64,000 nt of DNA from Halobacillus_B rhizosphaerae. Its GTDB lineage: Bacteria > Bacillota > Bacilli > Bacillales > Halobacillaceae. Where the stretch lies: positions 62,001 through 126,000 of the forward strand of contig NZ_JAUTWQ010000010.1 of NCBI RefSeq assembly GCF_046719735.1. The letters run 5' to 3'. The notes beneath the pieces are model-generated. The model saw only the letters and a program-made list of their open reading frames with translations. It was not told the origin of the DNA and did no database searches. Numbering within the stretch: position 1 is the first letter of the stretch; each line of letters begins with the position of its first letter. A program made the translations under genes and the position numbers. Of the stretch, positions 8,412 to 15,971 are shown one piece after another.

Positions 8412-9266
8412 TTATTCGGATTCACTGCCATCTACAGGCACGACTGCTCCATCATACTTCTCTTTAATGAAGTTTTGGATATCATCAGAGTGAAGCACGT
8501 CGACCAAAGTTTGCAGAGCTTTAGAGTCTTTATCCTTACTTTGAGCGGCAATCACATTTACGTAAGGAGAATCTGCCCCTTCAAGGATAAGCGCATCTTC
8601 ACTCGGATTAAGATCAGCTTCAATAGCGTAGTTTGTGTTGATTGCCACTAAAGCATCTTCTTCGCGCTTATACGTTTCTGGAAGAAAGGCAGCTTCTACA
8701 CCATCATCGAACTTTAAGTTTTTTGGATTTTTAACTATGTCATCTACGGTTGCATCTACCTTATCGACGTCTTCATCCAGTTTAATTAACCCTTCCCTTT
8801 CTAATAAGGAAAGAATCCGACCGTGATCGGCGACCGAACGACTCATAATTACAGTCGTTCCATCTTTAATATCATCTTTGGAATCTATATTTTTAGAGTA
8901 GATCCCCATAGGCTCAATGTGAATTCCGCCAAGGTTTACAAAATCATAACCATTTTCTTTTTCTTGCGCTTTCAAATACGGAATATGCTGGAAGTAATTT
9001 GCATCAATTCGGCCTTCTGCCAGATCTTTATTAGGAAGAATATAATCTTGATATTCTTCAATCTTCAAGGTAATTCCTTTTTCTTTTAACAATGGTTTAG
9101 CTTTTTCAAGTACTTCGGCATGCGGAACACTTGTAGCTCCTACTGTTATGACTTTATTATCGTCTCCACTGCCGTCGCTGGCAGAATCTTCTTCATCTGA
9201 TGAACCACACGCTGCTAAAACAAAAATGAACATAGCAGCCATAACACCCGTCAATAATTTCTTCAT
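8412..9266 (-). CDS. metQ: Methionine ABC transporter substrate-binding lipoprotein MetQ
   Basis: A 284-residue NlpA/MetQ family lipoprotein. The signal peptide ends in the lipobox LAAC (Cys about 20), followed by a Ser/Asp/Gly-rich linker and the binding domain beginning ITVGATSVPHAEVLEKAKP. It binds D- or L-methionine outside the membrane and hands it to MetP and MetN. It is the third gene of metN-metP-metQ and starts 28 bases after metP. The acidic composition fits a salt-adapted host. Regulation comes from the SAM riboswitches upstream of metN. Confidence 0.95.
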   Translation of the reverse strand: MKKLLTGVMAAMFIFVLAACGSSDEEDSASDGSGDDNKVITVGATSVPHAEVLEKAKPLLKEKGITLKIEEYQDYILPNKDLAEGRIDANYFQHIPYLKAQEKENGYDFVNLGGIHIEPMGIYSKNIDSKDDIKDGTTVIMSRSVADHGRILSLLEREGLIKLDEDVDKVDATVDDIVKNPKNLKFDDGVEAAFLPETYKREEDALVAINTNYAIEADLNPSEDALILEGADSPYVNVIAAQSKDKDSKALQTLVDVLHSDDIQNFIKEKYDGAVVPVDGSESE

Positions 9267-9294
9267 TAGTAATCTCTCCTCTTCCTTGAAATAT

Positions 9295-9963
9295 TTATCT
9301 TTTATCTAATTTGCGGGAGATGAAATCTCCAACAAATTGAAATACAAATACAATTAAAACGATTAAAATGGTGCAAAATAAAACAACATCAAAGTCACTG
9401 CGCTGGAAACCATAGTAGTATCCGAAGTCTCCCAAACCGCCTGCACCAATAACTCCTGCCACGGCTGTATATCCAACCAATGCAATAGCAGTAACCGTTA
9501 TTCCAGAAATGAGTGCTGGCATCGATTCAGGAAGCAGTACCTTAAACACGATGCTGGAATATTTAGCCCCCATTGATTTAGCCGCCTCCACTACACCTTT
9601 ATCCACTTCTTTTAATGCAATTTCAACGAGACGAGCATAGAATGGGGCACCTCCTATGATCAGTGCTGGCAGGGCAGCATTTGGCCCTCGAATAGTACCC
9701 ACTAAGAAATCAGTAAACGGGAATAGCAGAAGGATCAATATAATGAAGGGAATAGCACGAAAAACATTGACAATTGCAGCTGTAATCCAATTTAATGTTT
9801 TATTCTGCCATAAACCTCCGGGACCGGATAAGTAAAGTAATAAACCTAACAGCAATCCCAGAATAAATGTTCCTGCCACTGAAATCACTGTCATATAAAT
9901 AGTTTCATTGGTGGCTGTAATCATATCTTCTAAATTTACATTAGGGAACAATTGACTAAACAT
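9295..9963 (-). CDS. metP: Methionine ABC transporter permease MetP (MetI)
   Basis: A 222-residue membrane permease with five predicted hydrophobic segments. It carries the ABC permease EAA loop EAAKSMGAKYSSIVFKVLLP (about residues 128-147), which docks on MetN. The length and the final RKLDKR basic tail are typical of MetI-type permeases. The start overlaps the metN end by eight bases, so translation is coupled. It works with MetN and MetQ in high-affinity methionine uptake. Confidence 0.95.
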   Translation of the reverse strand: MFSQLFPNVNLEDMITATNETIYMTVISVAGTFILGLLLGLLLYLSGPGGLWQNKTLNWITAAIVNVFRAIPFIILILLLFPFTDFLVGTIRGPNAALPALIIGGAPFYARLVEIALKEVDKGVVEAAKSMGAKYSSIVFKVLLPESMPALISGITVTAIALVGYTAVAGVIGAGGLGDFGYYYGFQRSDFDVVLFCTILIVLIVFVFQFVGDFISRKLDKR

Positions 9964-10981
9964 GCGGACTCACCTCTACTTCCACAGAAGTTGAACGACA
10001 ATATTCTATCGCTCGTTTTATTTCCTGCTCTTCCCCAGCAAATTGAACGAATAAAGTTCCATATGCCCCTTTTTGAGTTTGAGTGATTTTTCCGTGCAGA
10101 ATATTAACGTCCACTTTAAACGACCTGGATATTTCACTAATCAACGCTTGGTTAGTATTTTCTCCTATGAAGTGCAGTTGGAGAATTTCTCCGGTTTTAT
10201 AAGTGTCATTAATAAGATTTAATGAATGCTCCCGTTCCGGATCTCCCATTACCTGATCGACGAAACGCTTAGTAACTTTTTCTTTTGGATAAAGAAATAC
10301 ATCGAGAACATCTCCCTGTTCAACAATACGCCCACTTTCCATAACGGCCACTTGGTGACAAATTTTGCGAATTACATGCATCTCGTGGGTAATAAGAACA
10401 ATCGTAAGCCCTAACTTTTCATTGATATCCACTAATAAATCCAGTATCGAGTCGGTGGTTTCAGGGTCAAGGGCAGAAGTTGCTTCATCACAAAGAAGAA
10501 CTTTAGGGTTATTAGCAAGAGCTCTCGCTATTCCCACTCTTTGCTTTTGGCCGCCGCTCAATTGGGAGGGATAGGACTGCCCTCTGCCTTTCAAACCGAC
10601 TAAGTCAATCAATTCTTCCACCCGTTTATCTCTCTTAGCTTTAGTCATACCAGCAATTTCCAAAGGAAAAGCAATATTATCATGAACCGTTCTTGACCAA
10701 AGCAGATTAAAATGCTGAAAGATCATTCCAATTTCCTGACGTGCCAGCCGAAGCTTGCCTTTGTTCAAAGAAGTTATATCCTGGTTGTCTATTCTAATAC
10801 TCCCGGCCGTTGGATCTTCCAGCCTGTTAAGCAGGCGGATAAACGTACTTTTGCCCGCTCCGCTATAGCCGATCACTCCGTAAATTTCTCCCTTATCAAT
10901 CTCAAGGTTTAACTGATCTACTGCTTGGACGTCCTGGTCTTTCGTATGAAAAACTTTAGACAATTCCTTAATTGAAATCAT
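9956..10981 (-). CDS. metN: Methionine ABC transporter ATP-binding protein MetN
   Basis: A 341-residue ABC ATPase with Walker A GYSGAGKST (38-46), signature LSGGQKQR and Walker B VLLCDEATSALD. The C-terminal NIL domain (about 265-341) allosterically senses methionine in this family. The ATG at 10981 has GGGGAGG six bases upstream; an in-frame TTG at 10996 lies inside that ribosome site and was rejected. It is the first gene of the operon. The leader holds a complete SAM-I riboswitch with its terminator, and a second riboswitch lies further upstream. Confidence 0.96.
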   Translation of the reverse strand: MISIKELSKVFHTKDQDVQAVDQLNLEIDKGEIYGVIGYSGAGKSTFIRLLNRLEDPTAGSIRIDNQDITSLNKGKLRLARQEIGMIFQHFNLLWSRTVHDNIAFPLEIAGMTKAKRDKRVEELIDLVGLKGRGQSYPSQLSGGQKQRVGIARALANNPKVLLCDEATSALDPETTDSILDLLVDINEKLGLTIVLITHEMHVIRKICHQVAVMESGRIVEQGDVLDVFLYPKEKVTKRFVDQVMGDPEREHSLNLINDTYKTGEILQLHFIGENTNQALISEISRSFKVDVNILHGKITQTQKGAYGTLFVQFAGEEQEIKRAIEYCRSTSVEVEVSPHV

Positions 10982-11003
10982 AGTTTTCCTCCCCAATAAA
11001 AAA

Positions 11004-11029
11004 GCCTTTCTGCTTGAGAACAGAAAGGC
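11004..11029 (-). terminator. Expression-platform terminator of the metN SAM riboswitch
   Basis: A nine-bp stem (GCCTTTCTG with CAGAAAGGC) is followed on the minus strand by six T residues, directly before the metN ribosome site. In this riboswitch class, high SAM favours this terminator. Confidence 0.9.
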
Positions 11030-11055
11030 GAAGTTTATCTTCAGATTTGTCTGTT

Positions 11056-11169
11056 CTCTTATCCGCCAGAGCTATACATGCTCTGCAGGAATTGGCACCT
11101 TTTTGAGTGTTCATACTCAACGGTTGCCGGGTATCAACGGGCCCGTCCCTCCACCACTCTTGATAAGAG
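11056..11169 (-). promoter_or_regulatory. SAM-I (S-box) riboswitch upstream of metN
   Basis: On the minus strand the S-box core is present in order: P1 TGATAAGAG-type strand, GAGGGACGGGCCC, GGCAACC, GGTGCCAATTCCTGC, then the closing P1 strand. P1 pairs CTCTTATCA with TGATAAGAG. The terminator at 11004-11029 completes the switch. The class binds S-adenosylmethionine and shuts off methionine uptake or synthesis genes when SAM is high. Confidence 0.97.
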
Positions 11170-11280
11170 ATTTTAATTTATTAACTTATTATCACTTTAA
11201 CTCGTTTAAGAAGCACAAAAAGGATTCTAGCATCATTTTTAATTATCTGTCAACTAAAAGGTTAGTCCGTTCCTTTTACT

Positions 11281-11310
11281 TTATTGATTTAGTATGAGGT
11301 TTCCAGACAC
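11281..11310 (-). CDS. Nine-codon ORF between the two riboswitches (doubtful)
   Basis: Right after the terminator of the upstream riboswitch, the minus strand has AGGAGGG, nine bases, then GTG and eight more codons before TAA (MSGNLILNQ). The ribosome site is strong for so short a frame. It could be a micro-peptide, a relic of a deleted methionine gene, or chance. Confidence 0.2.
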   Translation of the reverse strand: MSGNLILNQ

Positions 11311-11326
11311 TAAAAAAATCCCTCCT

Positions 11327-11357
11327 TAAAAAGAAGAGACTTCTCTTGTTCTCTTCT
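11327..11357 (-). terminator. Terminator of the upstream SAM riboswitch
   Basis: An eight-bp stem (AGAAGAGA with TCTCTTCT) is followed by five T residues on the minus strand. Its 5' arm overlaps the last strand of the aptamer P1, which is how an S-box switch chooses between antiterminator and terminator. Confidence 0.75.
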
Positions 11358-11454
11358 CATCTCTCAAAGCATAAAGCTTTGCTGGAATTAGCACCGTATT
11401 ATTCAACCGGTTGCTGGGCTTCAAAGGGCCAGTCCCTCCACCTCTCTGGATAAG
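11356..11454 (-). promoter_or_regulatory. Second SAM-I (S-box) riboswitch, tandem
   Basis: A second full S-box aptamer on the minus strand has GGTGGAGGGACTGGCCC, CCCAGCAACCGG and GGTGCTAATTCCAGC in canonical order, closed by CTTATC with GATGAG. It is not a sequence copy of the metN-proximal switch, only a structural match. It has its own terminator but no normal gene before the next riboswitch. Confidence 0.93.
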
Positions 11455-11535
11455 TTAAGATGTCGCTATTAAATTATTTCATATGTTAGCATGGGAGAAT
11501 AAAGGCGTCAACATTAATGAAAAGGAGAATTCACA

Positions 11536-11955
11536 TTGACTCATGCACCGCTCTTTCAATTACCTTATATAGACTCTAATCAAATGTACCAATTAGAAAC
11601 CGATTTAGGAAAAGTAATCGTTCTTACCTTCTGGGTCTCCTGGTGTCCTGACTGTGGAAAAGACATGCCTAAGAAAGAACAGTTGTACCAATCCATGGAT
11701 AATGAGAAAGTGAAAATGTTAACGATCAATGTCACAGGGAGAGAACGAGATACCCAAGAAGGACTGGCATTTGCTGATAAATTTATCACTCAGCCCACAG
11801 TAAAAGACAACAGTAGAGAAGTTTACGATTTATACCAGTGCAACGGAGTTCCTACAACTGTAATTATTGATCAGCAAGGTCAAATCTCTGCCCAATTTGG
11901 AGATCAGGCTTCCTTTTTCGATATTGTAGAAGCGATAGGAAAGTTACTTGGATAA
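11536..11955 (+). CDS. TlpA/ResA-like thioredoxin-fold protein
   Basis: A 139-residue thioredoxin-fold protein with the redox motif WCPDC (C37, C40) in VLTFWVSWCPDCGKDMP and the cis-proline loop GVPTTVII near residue 108. There is no signal peptide or membrane anchor, so it should act in the cytoplasm, unlike ResA. The start is TTG at 11536, eight bases after AAAAGGAG; no ATG is in position. It is the only plus-strand gene among minus-strand yus genes, and its end overlaps the end of the convergent SCP2-like gene by 12 bases. The partner protein is unknown. Confidence 0.85.
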   Translation: MTHAPLFQLPYIDSNQMYQLETDLGKVIVLTFWVSWCPDCGKDMPKKEQLYQSMDNEKVKMLTINVTGRERDTQEGLAFADKFITQPTVKDNSREVYDLYQCNGVPTTVIIDQQGQISAQFGDQASFFDIVEAIGKLLG

Positions 11956-12267
11956 TAAAAATAAGGATTCTAAAAATAATACATTCCGATAACTCCCCGA
12001 AATATCAATGGTATCCTTTGAAAGCGCCGTTAATTTATGATTTCCCTGAAGGATCTCCTGAACGATTTCGGGAGTGGAGGTTAAATGGATTTTACCGTGT
12101 TGATCTTGCTTACCACCTAATTTGACACCGTTTTGGTCAATAATCAAGCTGATATTATGCACAGGCGGGGCGTTGACCTCGAGGGTCACTTCCCTTTCTC
12201 TCCAGCTAGGCAGTAAGTCCTTCCTCTGATTGACACGTTCCATCCAAGACTCGATCATTTCAACCAT
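11944..12267 (-). CDS. SCP2-like small protein (YusD-like position)
   Basis: A 107-residue protein whose beta-rich middle and end (SLIIDQNGVKLGG, then EIVQEILQGNHKLTALSK) look like a short SCP2 sterol-transfer-type fold; this is a pattern-based guess. The ATG at 12267 has AAAGGAGGAG seven bases upstream. It sits where yusD lies in B. subtilis, between yusE and the methionine transporter. Its C-terminal codons overlap the convergent thioredoxin-like gene by 12 bases. The ligand and role are not known. Confidence 0.65.
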   Translation of the reverse strand: MVEMIESWMERVNQRKDLLPSWREREVTLEVNAPPVHNISLIIDQNGVKLGGKQDQHGKIHLTSTPEIVQEILQGNHKLTALSKDTIDISGSYRNVLFLESLFLLSK

Positions 12268-12370
12268 AAAAAAACTCCTCCTTTAATCCTTGTAAAAAGG
12301 TTTCGTTATCAGGAGGGGTTTTTCCTTTAACCACTAAAGAAATTCGCTCGTCATTTCCCGGGAAATTCAA
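12260..12370 (-). CDS. Possible 36-codon ORF in frame after yusE (doubtful)
   Basis: Directly after the yusE stop codon, the same frame continues from a TTG for 36 codons (FPGNDERISLVVKGKTPPDN and on) to a TGA just inside the next gene. The composition looks coding: charged, with a KGKTPPDNE turn. No ribosome site of its own is evident except coupling to the yusE stop. It may be a lost C-terminal part of a longer product or a coupled micro-protein. Confidence 0.25.
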   Translation of the reverse strand: MNFPGNDERISLVVKGKTPPDNETFLQGLKEEFFYG

Positions 12371-12685
12371 TTAAATAGTTACAAAATCAGCAGTTTTCTC
12401 GTACATAAAAGGAACAGAGTGAAAAGCATATACTTTCTCTTTAAGCTTCCCATGCTGTGTAACAAGAAGGCAGGGAACACTTTCTACTTGGTAATCCTGC
12501 ATGAGCGCAGGATGTAAAGAAGCATTTAATTCATAAAACACCTCTTTATTATATGATAACTCAATAGTAGTCAGCATTTTTCTTGCCAGATGACAGGTTC
12601 CACAGAATGGACTGTGAATAAATGTAAGGGCAATCGGTTCTTTGGCTAATTGGCTGTTCACTTCTTTGTTGTCCAGTTGCTGCAT
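12371..12685 (-). CDS. yusE: Thioredoxin-like protein YusE
   Basis: A 104-residue thioredoxin-fold protein with the active site SPFCGTCH (C28, C31) and the cis-proline segment VESVPCLLV. It is shorter than classic thioredoxin and has CGTC in place of CGPC. It probably acts as a cytoplasmic dithiol reductant or thiol exchanger; the target is unknown. It follows the Toprim gene by ten bases on the same strand, as yusF-yusE do in B. subtilis. The frame remains open after the stop for 36 codons, noted separately. Confidence 0.85.
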   Translation of the reverse strand: MQQLDNKEVNSQLAKEPIALTFIHSPFCGTCHLARKMLTTIELSYNKEVFYELNASLHPALMQDYQVESVPCLLVTQHGKLKEKVYAFHSVPFMYEKTADFVTI

Positions 12686-12695
12686 TCTCTTCCTC

Positions 12696-13043
12696 CTAAA
12701 TCAAGTAAATCGGCTTAACGATAAAGTGTCTGCTTAATAAAGCCCGGGCAAGTTCAGGCTCTGGGGTGGCAGCTACCTCCCTAAACGCTTTATCAATATA
12801 AATATGATCCGCATGTGGAAGTTCCTGCGTAAGCATTTTCCTTAATTTATTGCCAGAATCATCTTCATCCACCAGAATAAATACTATTCGGTGGTCCAAG
12901 TTATAGTCTAAAATAAGCTCCTCCATCCGCTCTACGCCAAGTGTCCCGTGTGTACAAATAATTTCTACCTCTTCATCGAGAATTTTTTTTATTTTCTTTT
13001 TATCGGTAATTCCTTCAACGATGACTATGCGATCTTCTTTCAT
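12696..13043 (-). CDS. yusF: Small Toprim-domain protein YusF
   Basis: A 115-residue protein made almost only of a Toprim domain: the catalytic Glu at E10 in VIVEGITD and the DxD metal motif in DEDDSG (D59, D61). Toprim proteins of this size resemble RNase M5-type or small primase-like nucleases; the substrate is not known. The chosen start is the ATG at 13043; a GTG at 13052 in frame is possible because the ribosome site GGTGAG is weak. It heads a yusF-yusE pair after a hairpin that separates it from gcvH. Confidence 0.85.
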   Translation of the reverse strand: MKEDRIVIVEGITDKKKIKKILDEEVEIICTHGTLGVERMEELILDYNLDHRIVFILVDEDDSGNKLRKMLTQELPHADHIYIDKAFREVAATPEPELARALLSRHFIVKPIYLI

Positions 13044-13066
13044 TACTCTCACCCACTATATAGAAA

Positions 13067-13094
13067 CAGACCATGCCAAATAAGGGCATGGTCT
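13067..13094 (-). terminator. Terminator-like hairpin after gcvH
   Basis: An 11-bp stem (CAGACCATGCC with GGCATGGTCTG) lies about 100 bases past the gcvH stop. The T run that follows on the minus strand is short, so termination may be incomplete. Confidence 0.5.
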
Positions 13095-13192
13095 GATCAT
13101 GATTAATTAAGTATTTACGATCATGTCAGTCAAGGAAGCTGATGTTGCCCTGCCTGTACAAATTCTTCTAAAAGAATGCCATCGCCTTAGAA

Positions 13193-13576
13193 TTAATCTT
13201 CGTTAATCATTTCTTCATACTGTTCAGGGGACATTAATTGATCCATTTCTGAAGATTGAGTTGGCTCAATAATAACCATCCAGGCTTTTTCATACGGGGA
13301 TTCATTAACGAATTCCGGGCTGTCTTCCAGTTCTTCATTAATTTCTACTACTTTACCGCTTATAGGAGCATATAATTCTGATACAGTTTTTACAGATTCC
13401 ACACTGCCGAAAGGTTCATCAGCTTCCAGTTCATCACCAATTTCCGGAAGCTCTACGAATACGATATCACCAAGCTCCGATTGAGCAAAATCAGTAATTC
13501 CAATCCGTACTTTTTCTCCTTCTTCTTTAACCCACTCATGTTCTTCAGAATAACGCAGATCTTTTGGTAAACTCAT
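13193..13576 (-). CDS. gcvH: Glycine cleavage system H protein GcvH
   Basis: A 127-residue lipoyl-carrier protein. The lipoylation lysine is K63 in SVESVKTVSELYAP. In B. subtilis GcvH also serves as the hub from which lipoate is moved to the E2 subunits of other complexes, which explains why it stands apart from the gcvT/P genes. AGGGAT precedes the ATG. It is very acidic, with a tail of about 25 residues ending MSPEQYEEMINED. The position between yusI and yusF matches B. subtilis. Confidence 0.97.
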   Translation of the reverse strand: MSLPKDLRYSEEHEWVKEEGEKVRIGITDFAQSELGDIVFVELPEIGDELEADEPFGSVESVKTVSELYAPISGKVVEINEELEDSPEFVNESPYEKAWMVIIEPTQSSEMDQLMSPEQYEEMINED

Positions 13577-13653
13577 TAAAATCCCTCCACATTTAAGTTA
13601 TAAACAACAAATATTAACATAAAAGCTAATCGCTTTTATTTCCAATGTTCTGC

Positions 13654-14010
13654 TCATCCCCACATGTTTTCGAACTGATCCTGCTTAAAACCTACCGTGA
13701 CCTTTTTCCCGTCAGTTAAAATAGGACGTTTAATCAGCATTCCATCGGAGGATAACCATTCTAACATTTCTTCCTCGGAAGCTTCAGGGAGTTTTTCTTT
13801 CATGTTTAATTCTCTGTACTTTTTTCCACTCGTATTGAAAAATTTTTTAACAGATAGATTACTCTTCTCTACGAACGATTTCAGTTTCTCAGCAGTCGGG
13901 GGGTGGTCAACAATATGTATCGCGTTATAAGCAATGCTATTGTCATCCAGCCACTTCTTCGCTTTCTTACAAGTACCGCAATTAGGATACCAATAGAAAT
14001 CCAATGACAT
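13654..14010 (-). CDS. yusI: ArsC/Spx family protein YusI
   Basis: A 118-residue thioredoxin-fold protein of the arsenate-reductase/Spx superfamily. The motif YPNCGTCKKA (C11, C14) and a late conserved RP in LIKRPIL are visible. Unlike E. coli ArsC it has a CxxC pair, as in Spx and the YffB/YusI group, so true arsenate reduction should not be assumed. It lies downstream of the fad operon terminator with its own ribosome site, in the same position as in B. subtilis. Confidence 0.88.
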   Translation of the reverse strand: MSLDFYWYPNCGTCKKAKKWLDDNSIAYNAIHIVDHPPTAEKLKSFVEKSNLSVKKFFNTSGKKYRELNMKEKLPEASEEEMLEWLSSDGMLIKRPILTDGKKVTVGFKQDQFENMWG

Positions 14011-14124
14011 ATAACTACTCTCCTTACCGAGTCTTGTCTAATATTTTACCATACTGATTGGAGTAATTTCACAGAAGAATTTGGATTATATAAAAGTTTT
14101 CTTCATTAGTTTTCTAGTATGAAC

Positions 14125-14163
14125 TAAAAAACCTCCCGTTATGAATGATCATAACGAGAGGTT
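14125..14163 (-). terminator. Rho-independent terminator after fadE
   Basis: A stem of CCTC and CGTTATG pairs against CATAACG and GAGG, with one mismatch, and is followed by six T residues on the minus strand. It ends the fadN-fadA-fadE message 12 bases after the fadE stop. Confidence 0.85.
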
Positions 14164-14174
14164 TATCCCCCTGA

Positions 14175-15956
14175 TTAGACGATATACTTCTCGGATTGAA
14201 TTAGATTCGCAGCGATCTGGCGTTTTAGCGCTATTACATTCGTTGGTGTATGACGGGTTAATTTTCTGAGCGCTCCCAGCATCATCCTCAGTGAGTCACC
14301 AGTTTCAGCTGCAATAAGAGTTTCTTTTGCATGAGCCTCAATCCTATTAAAAGCTTCCTGCACATATACTTTTGTATAGAGCAGCTTTTGCTTATTTTTC
14401 TCTTCACCAGATTTCTGAATGGCTTTATCCGTCCTCAAGATCGCTGACTCCATATTGTAAATTTCACCAGTAATATCAGCAATATTCACAAGCAGCTCTT
14501 GTTCGTTCTCGAGTTTTTCCCCATATTTCTGAGCAGCTAATCCGGCAGCTAATAGGCCGATTTTCTTGGCATTTTTCAGCAAATATTTTTCTTGTTCCAG
14601 CGTTGCATCTCCTGGTTCCTCAGGCATCATTGTCATAATTTCCTCTTGAAGAGCCTGAGCTTTCTGCAGTAATGGCAACTCACCTTTCATCGCTTTTTTA
14701 AGCAAGTTACCGGGTACGATCATCCGATTAATTTCATTTGTTCCTTCAAAAATACGGTTAATTCTAGAATCCCGATACATACGCTCGACTTCATATTCCT
14801 GCATGAATCCATAGCCACCGTGAATTTGAACCGCTTCATCCACAGCAAAATCCAGGAGTTCGGTACCAAAAACCTTATTCAAGGAACACTCGATGGCGTA
14901 CTCAGCAATTACTTTTGCTACAGCCTTCCCATCCTTTAATTCCTCGTCGGTTAATTTCCCCATACTCTGTTCGAACAATCCTACTGTCCTGTAAACTGCA
15001 CTTTCGTTTGCATAAGTGTTACTTGCGACAGATGCAATTTTTTCTTGTATTAATGGAAAACTTGCAATAGGAGTTTTAAATTGTTTTCTTTCTTTCGCAT
15101 ATTTAACAGATAATTCTATTGCACGCTTTGCACCGCCTACTCCTCCAATGGCCAGTTTATAGCGTCCTACATTCAAAATGTTGAAAGCAATCACATGTCC
15201 TCTGCCGATTTCTCCCAGCACATTTTCTACGGGCACTTTGGCATCCTCTAAAACAAGAGTTCTTGTTGAGGAACTCTTGATCCCCATTTTCTTTTCTTCC
15301 GGGCCAGTAGAAACTCCAGGGAATTCCCGCTCGACTATAAATGCCGTGAACTTCTCTCCATCAACCTTCGCATACACGACAAACACATCAGCAAAAGCAG
15401 AGTTGGTAATCCATTGTTTCTCACCATTCAGTAAATAATGCGTACCTTCTTCATTTAATTTCGCTGTTGTCTTTGCCCCAAGTGCGTCAGAACCTGAACC
15501 TGGTTCTGTCAACGCGTACGCCGCAAGTTTTTCCCCGGTGGCGAGTGCAGGGAGATACTTATTTTTCTGGTCTTCATTTCCAAAGAAAACAATAGGTAGA
15601 GAACCGATCCCAACATGAGCTCCATGAGTAACCGAAAAACCCCCGGCTCTTGAGAACTTCTCTGTAATTAAGGAGGAACTGATTTTATCCAGTTGAAGTC
15701 CGCCATATTCTTCCGGTACATCCGCACCTAACAGCCCTAACTCGCCCGCTTGCTTCAGTAACGCTACGGAGTGCTCAAATTCATGGTTTTCCAGGTTATC
15801 GATTTTCGGAACCACTTCTCCTAATACGAAATCTTCAGCTGTTTTGGCAATCATTAAATGTTCGTCTGTGAAGTCTTCAGGTGTAACAATGTCATTCGCG
15901 GTTAAATCCTCAACAATGAAGCCGCCGCCTTTAATCATTTGTTTAATGTCACTCAT
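14175..15956 (-). CDS. fadE: Acyl-CoA dehydrogenase FadE
   Basis: A 593-residue flavin acyl-CoA dehydrogenase, the first enzyme of the beta-oxidation spiral (acyl-CoA to trans-2-enoyl-CoA). The FAD-binding motif YALTEPGSGSDA (about 148-159) is present, as is the C-terminal GGYGFMQEYEVERMYRD then FEGTNEINR, which carries the catalytic Glu region. Beyond about residue 400 there is a helical extension typical of the long YusJ type. It is the last gene of fadN-fadA-fadE, starting 15 bases after fadA. Expression should follow the FadR box upstream of fadN. Confidence 0.95.
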   Translation of the reverse strand: MSDIKQMIKGGGFIVEDLTANDIVTPEDFTDEHLMIAKTAEDFVLGEVVPKIDNLENHEFEHSVALLKQAGELGLLGADVPEEYGGLQLDKISSSLITEKFSRAGGFSVTHGAHVGIGSLPIVFFGNEDQKNKYLPALATGEKLAAYALTEPGSGSDALGAKTTAKLNEEGTHYLLNGEKQWITNSAFADVFVVYAKVDGEKFTAFIVEREFPGVSTGPEEKKMGIKSSSTRTLVLEDAKVPVENVLGEIGRGHVIAFNILNVGRYKLAIGGVGGAKRAIELSVKYAKERKQFKTPIASFPLIQEKIASVASNTYANESAVYRTVGLFEQSMGKLTDEELKDGKAVAKVIAEYAIECSLNKVFGTELLDFAVDEAVQIHGGYGFMQEYEVERMYRDSRINRIFEGTNEINRMIVPGNLLKKAMKGELPLLQKAQALQEEIMTMMPEEPGDATLEQEKYLLKNAKKIGLLAAGLAAQKYGEKLENEQELLVNIADITGEIYNMESAILRTDKAIQKSGEEKNKQKLLYTKVYVQEAFNRIEAHAKETLIAAETGDSLRMMLGALRKLTRHTPTNVIALKRQIAANLIQSEKYIV

Positions 15957-15971
15957 TTTATTTCCTCCTCA

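Noticed and set aside
12353..12366. Perfect 14-base palindrome ATTTCCCGGGAAAT near the yusE end
   Set aside because: It lies just after a stop codon inside an operon, away from any promoter, and may be chance.
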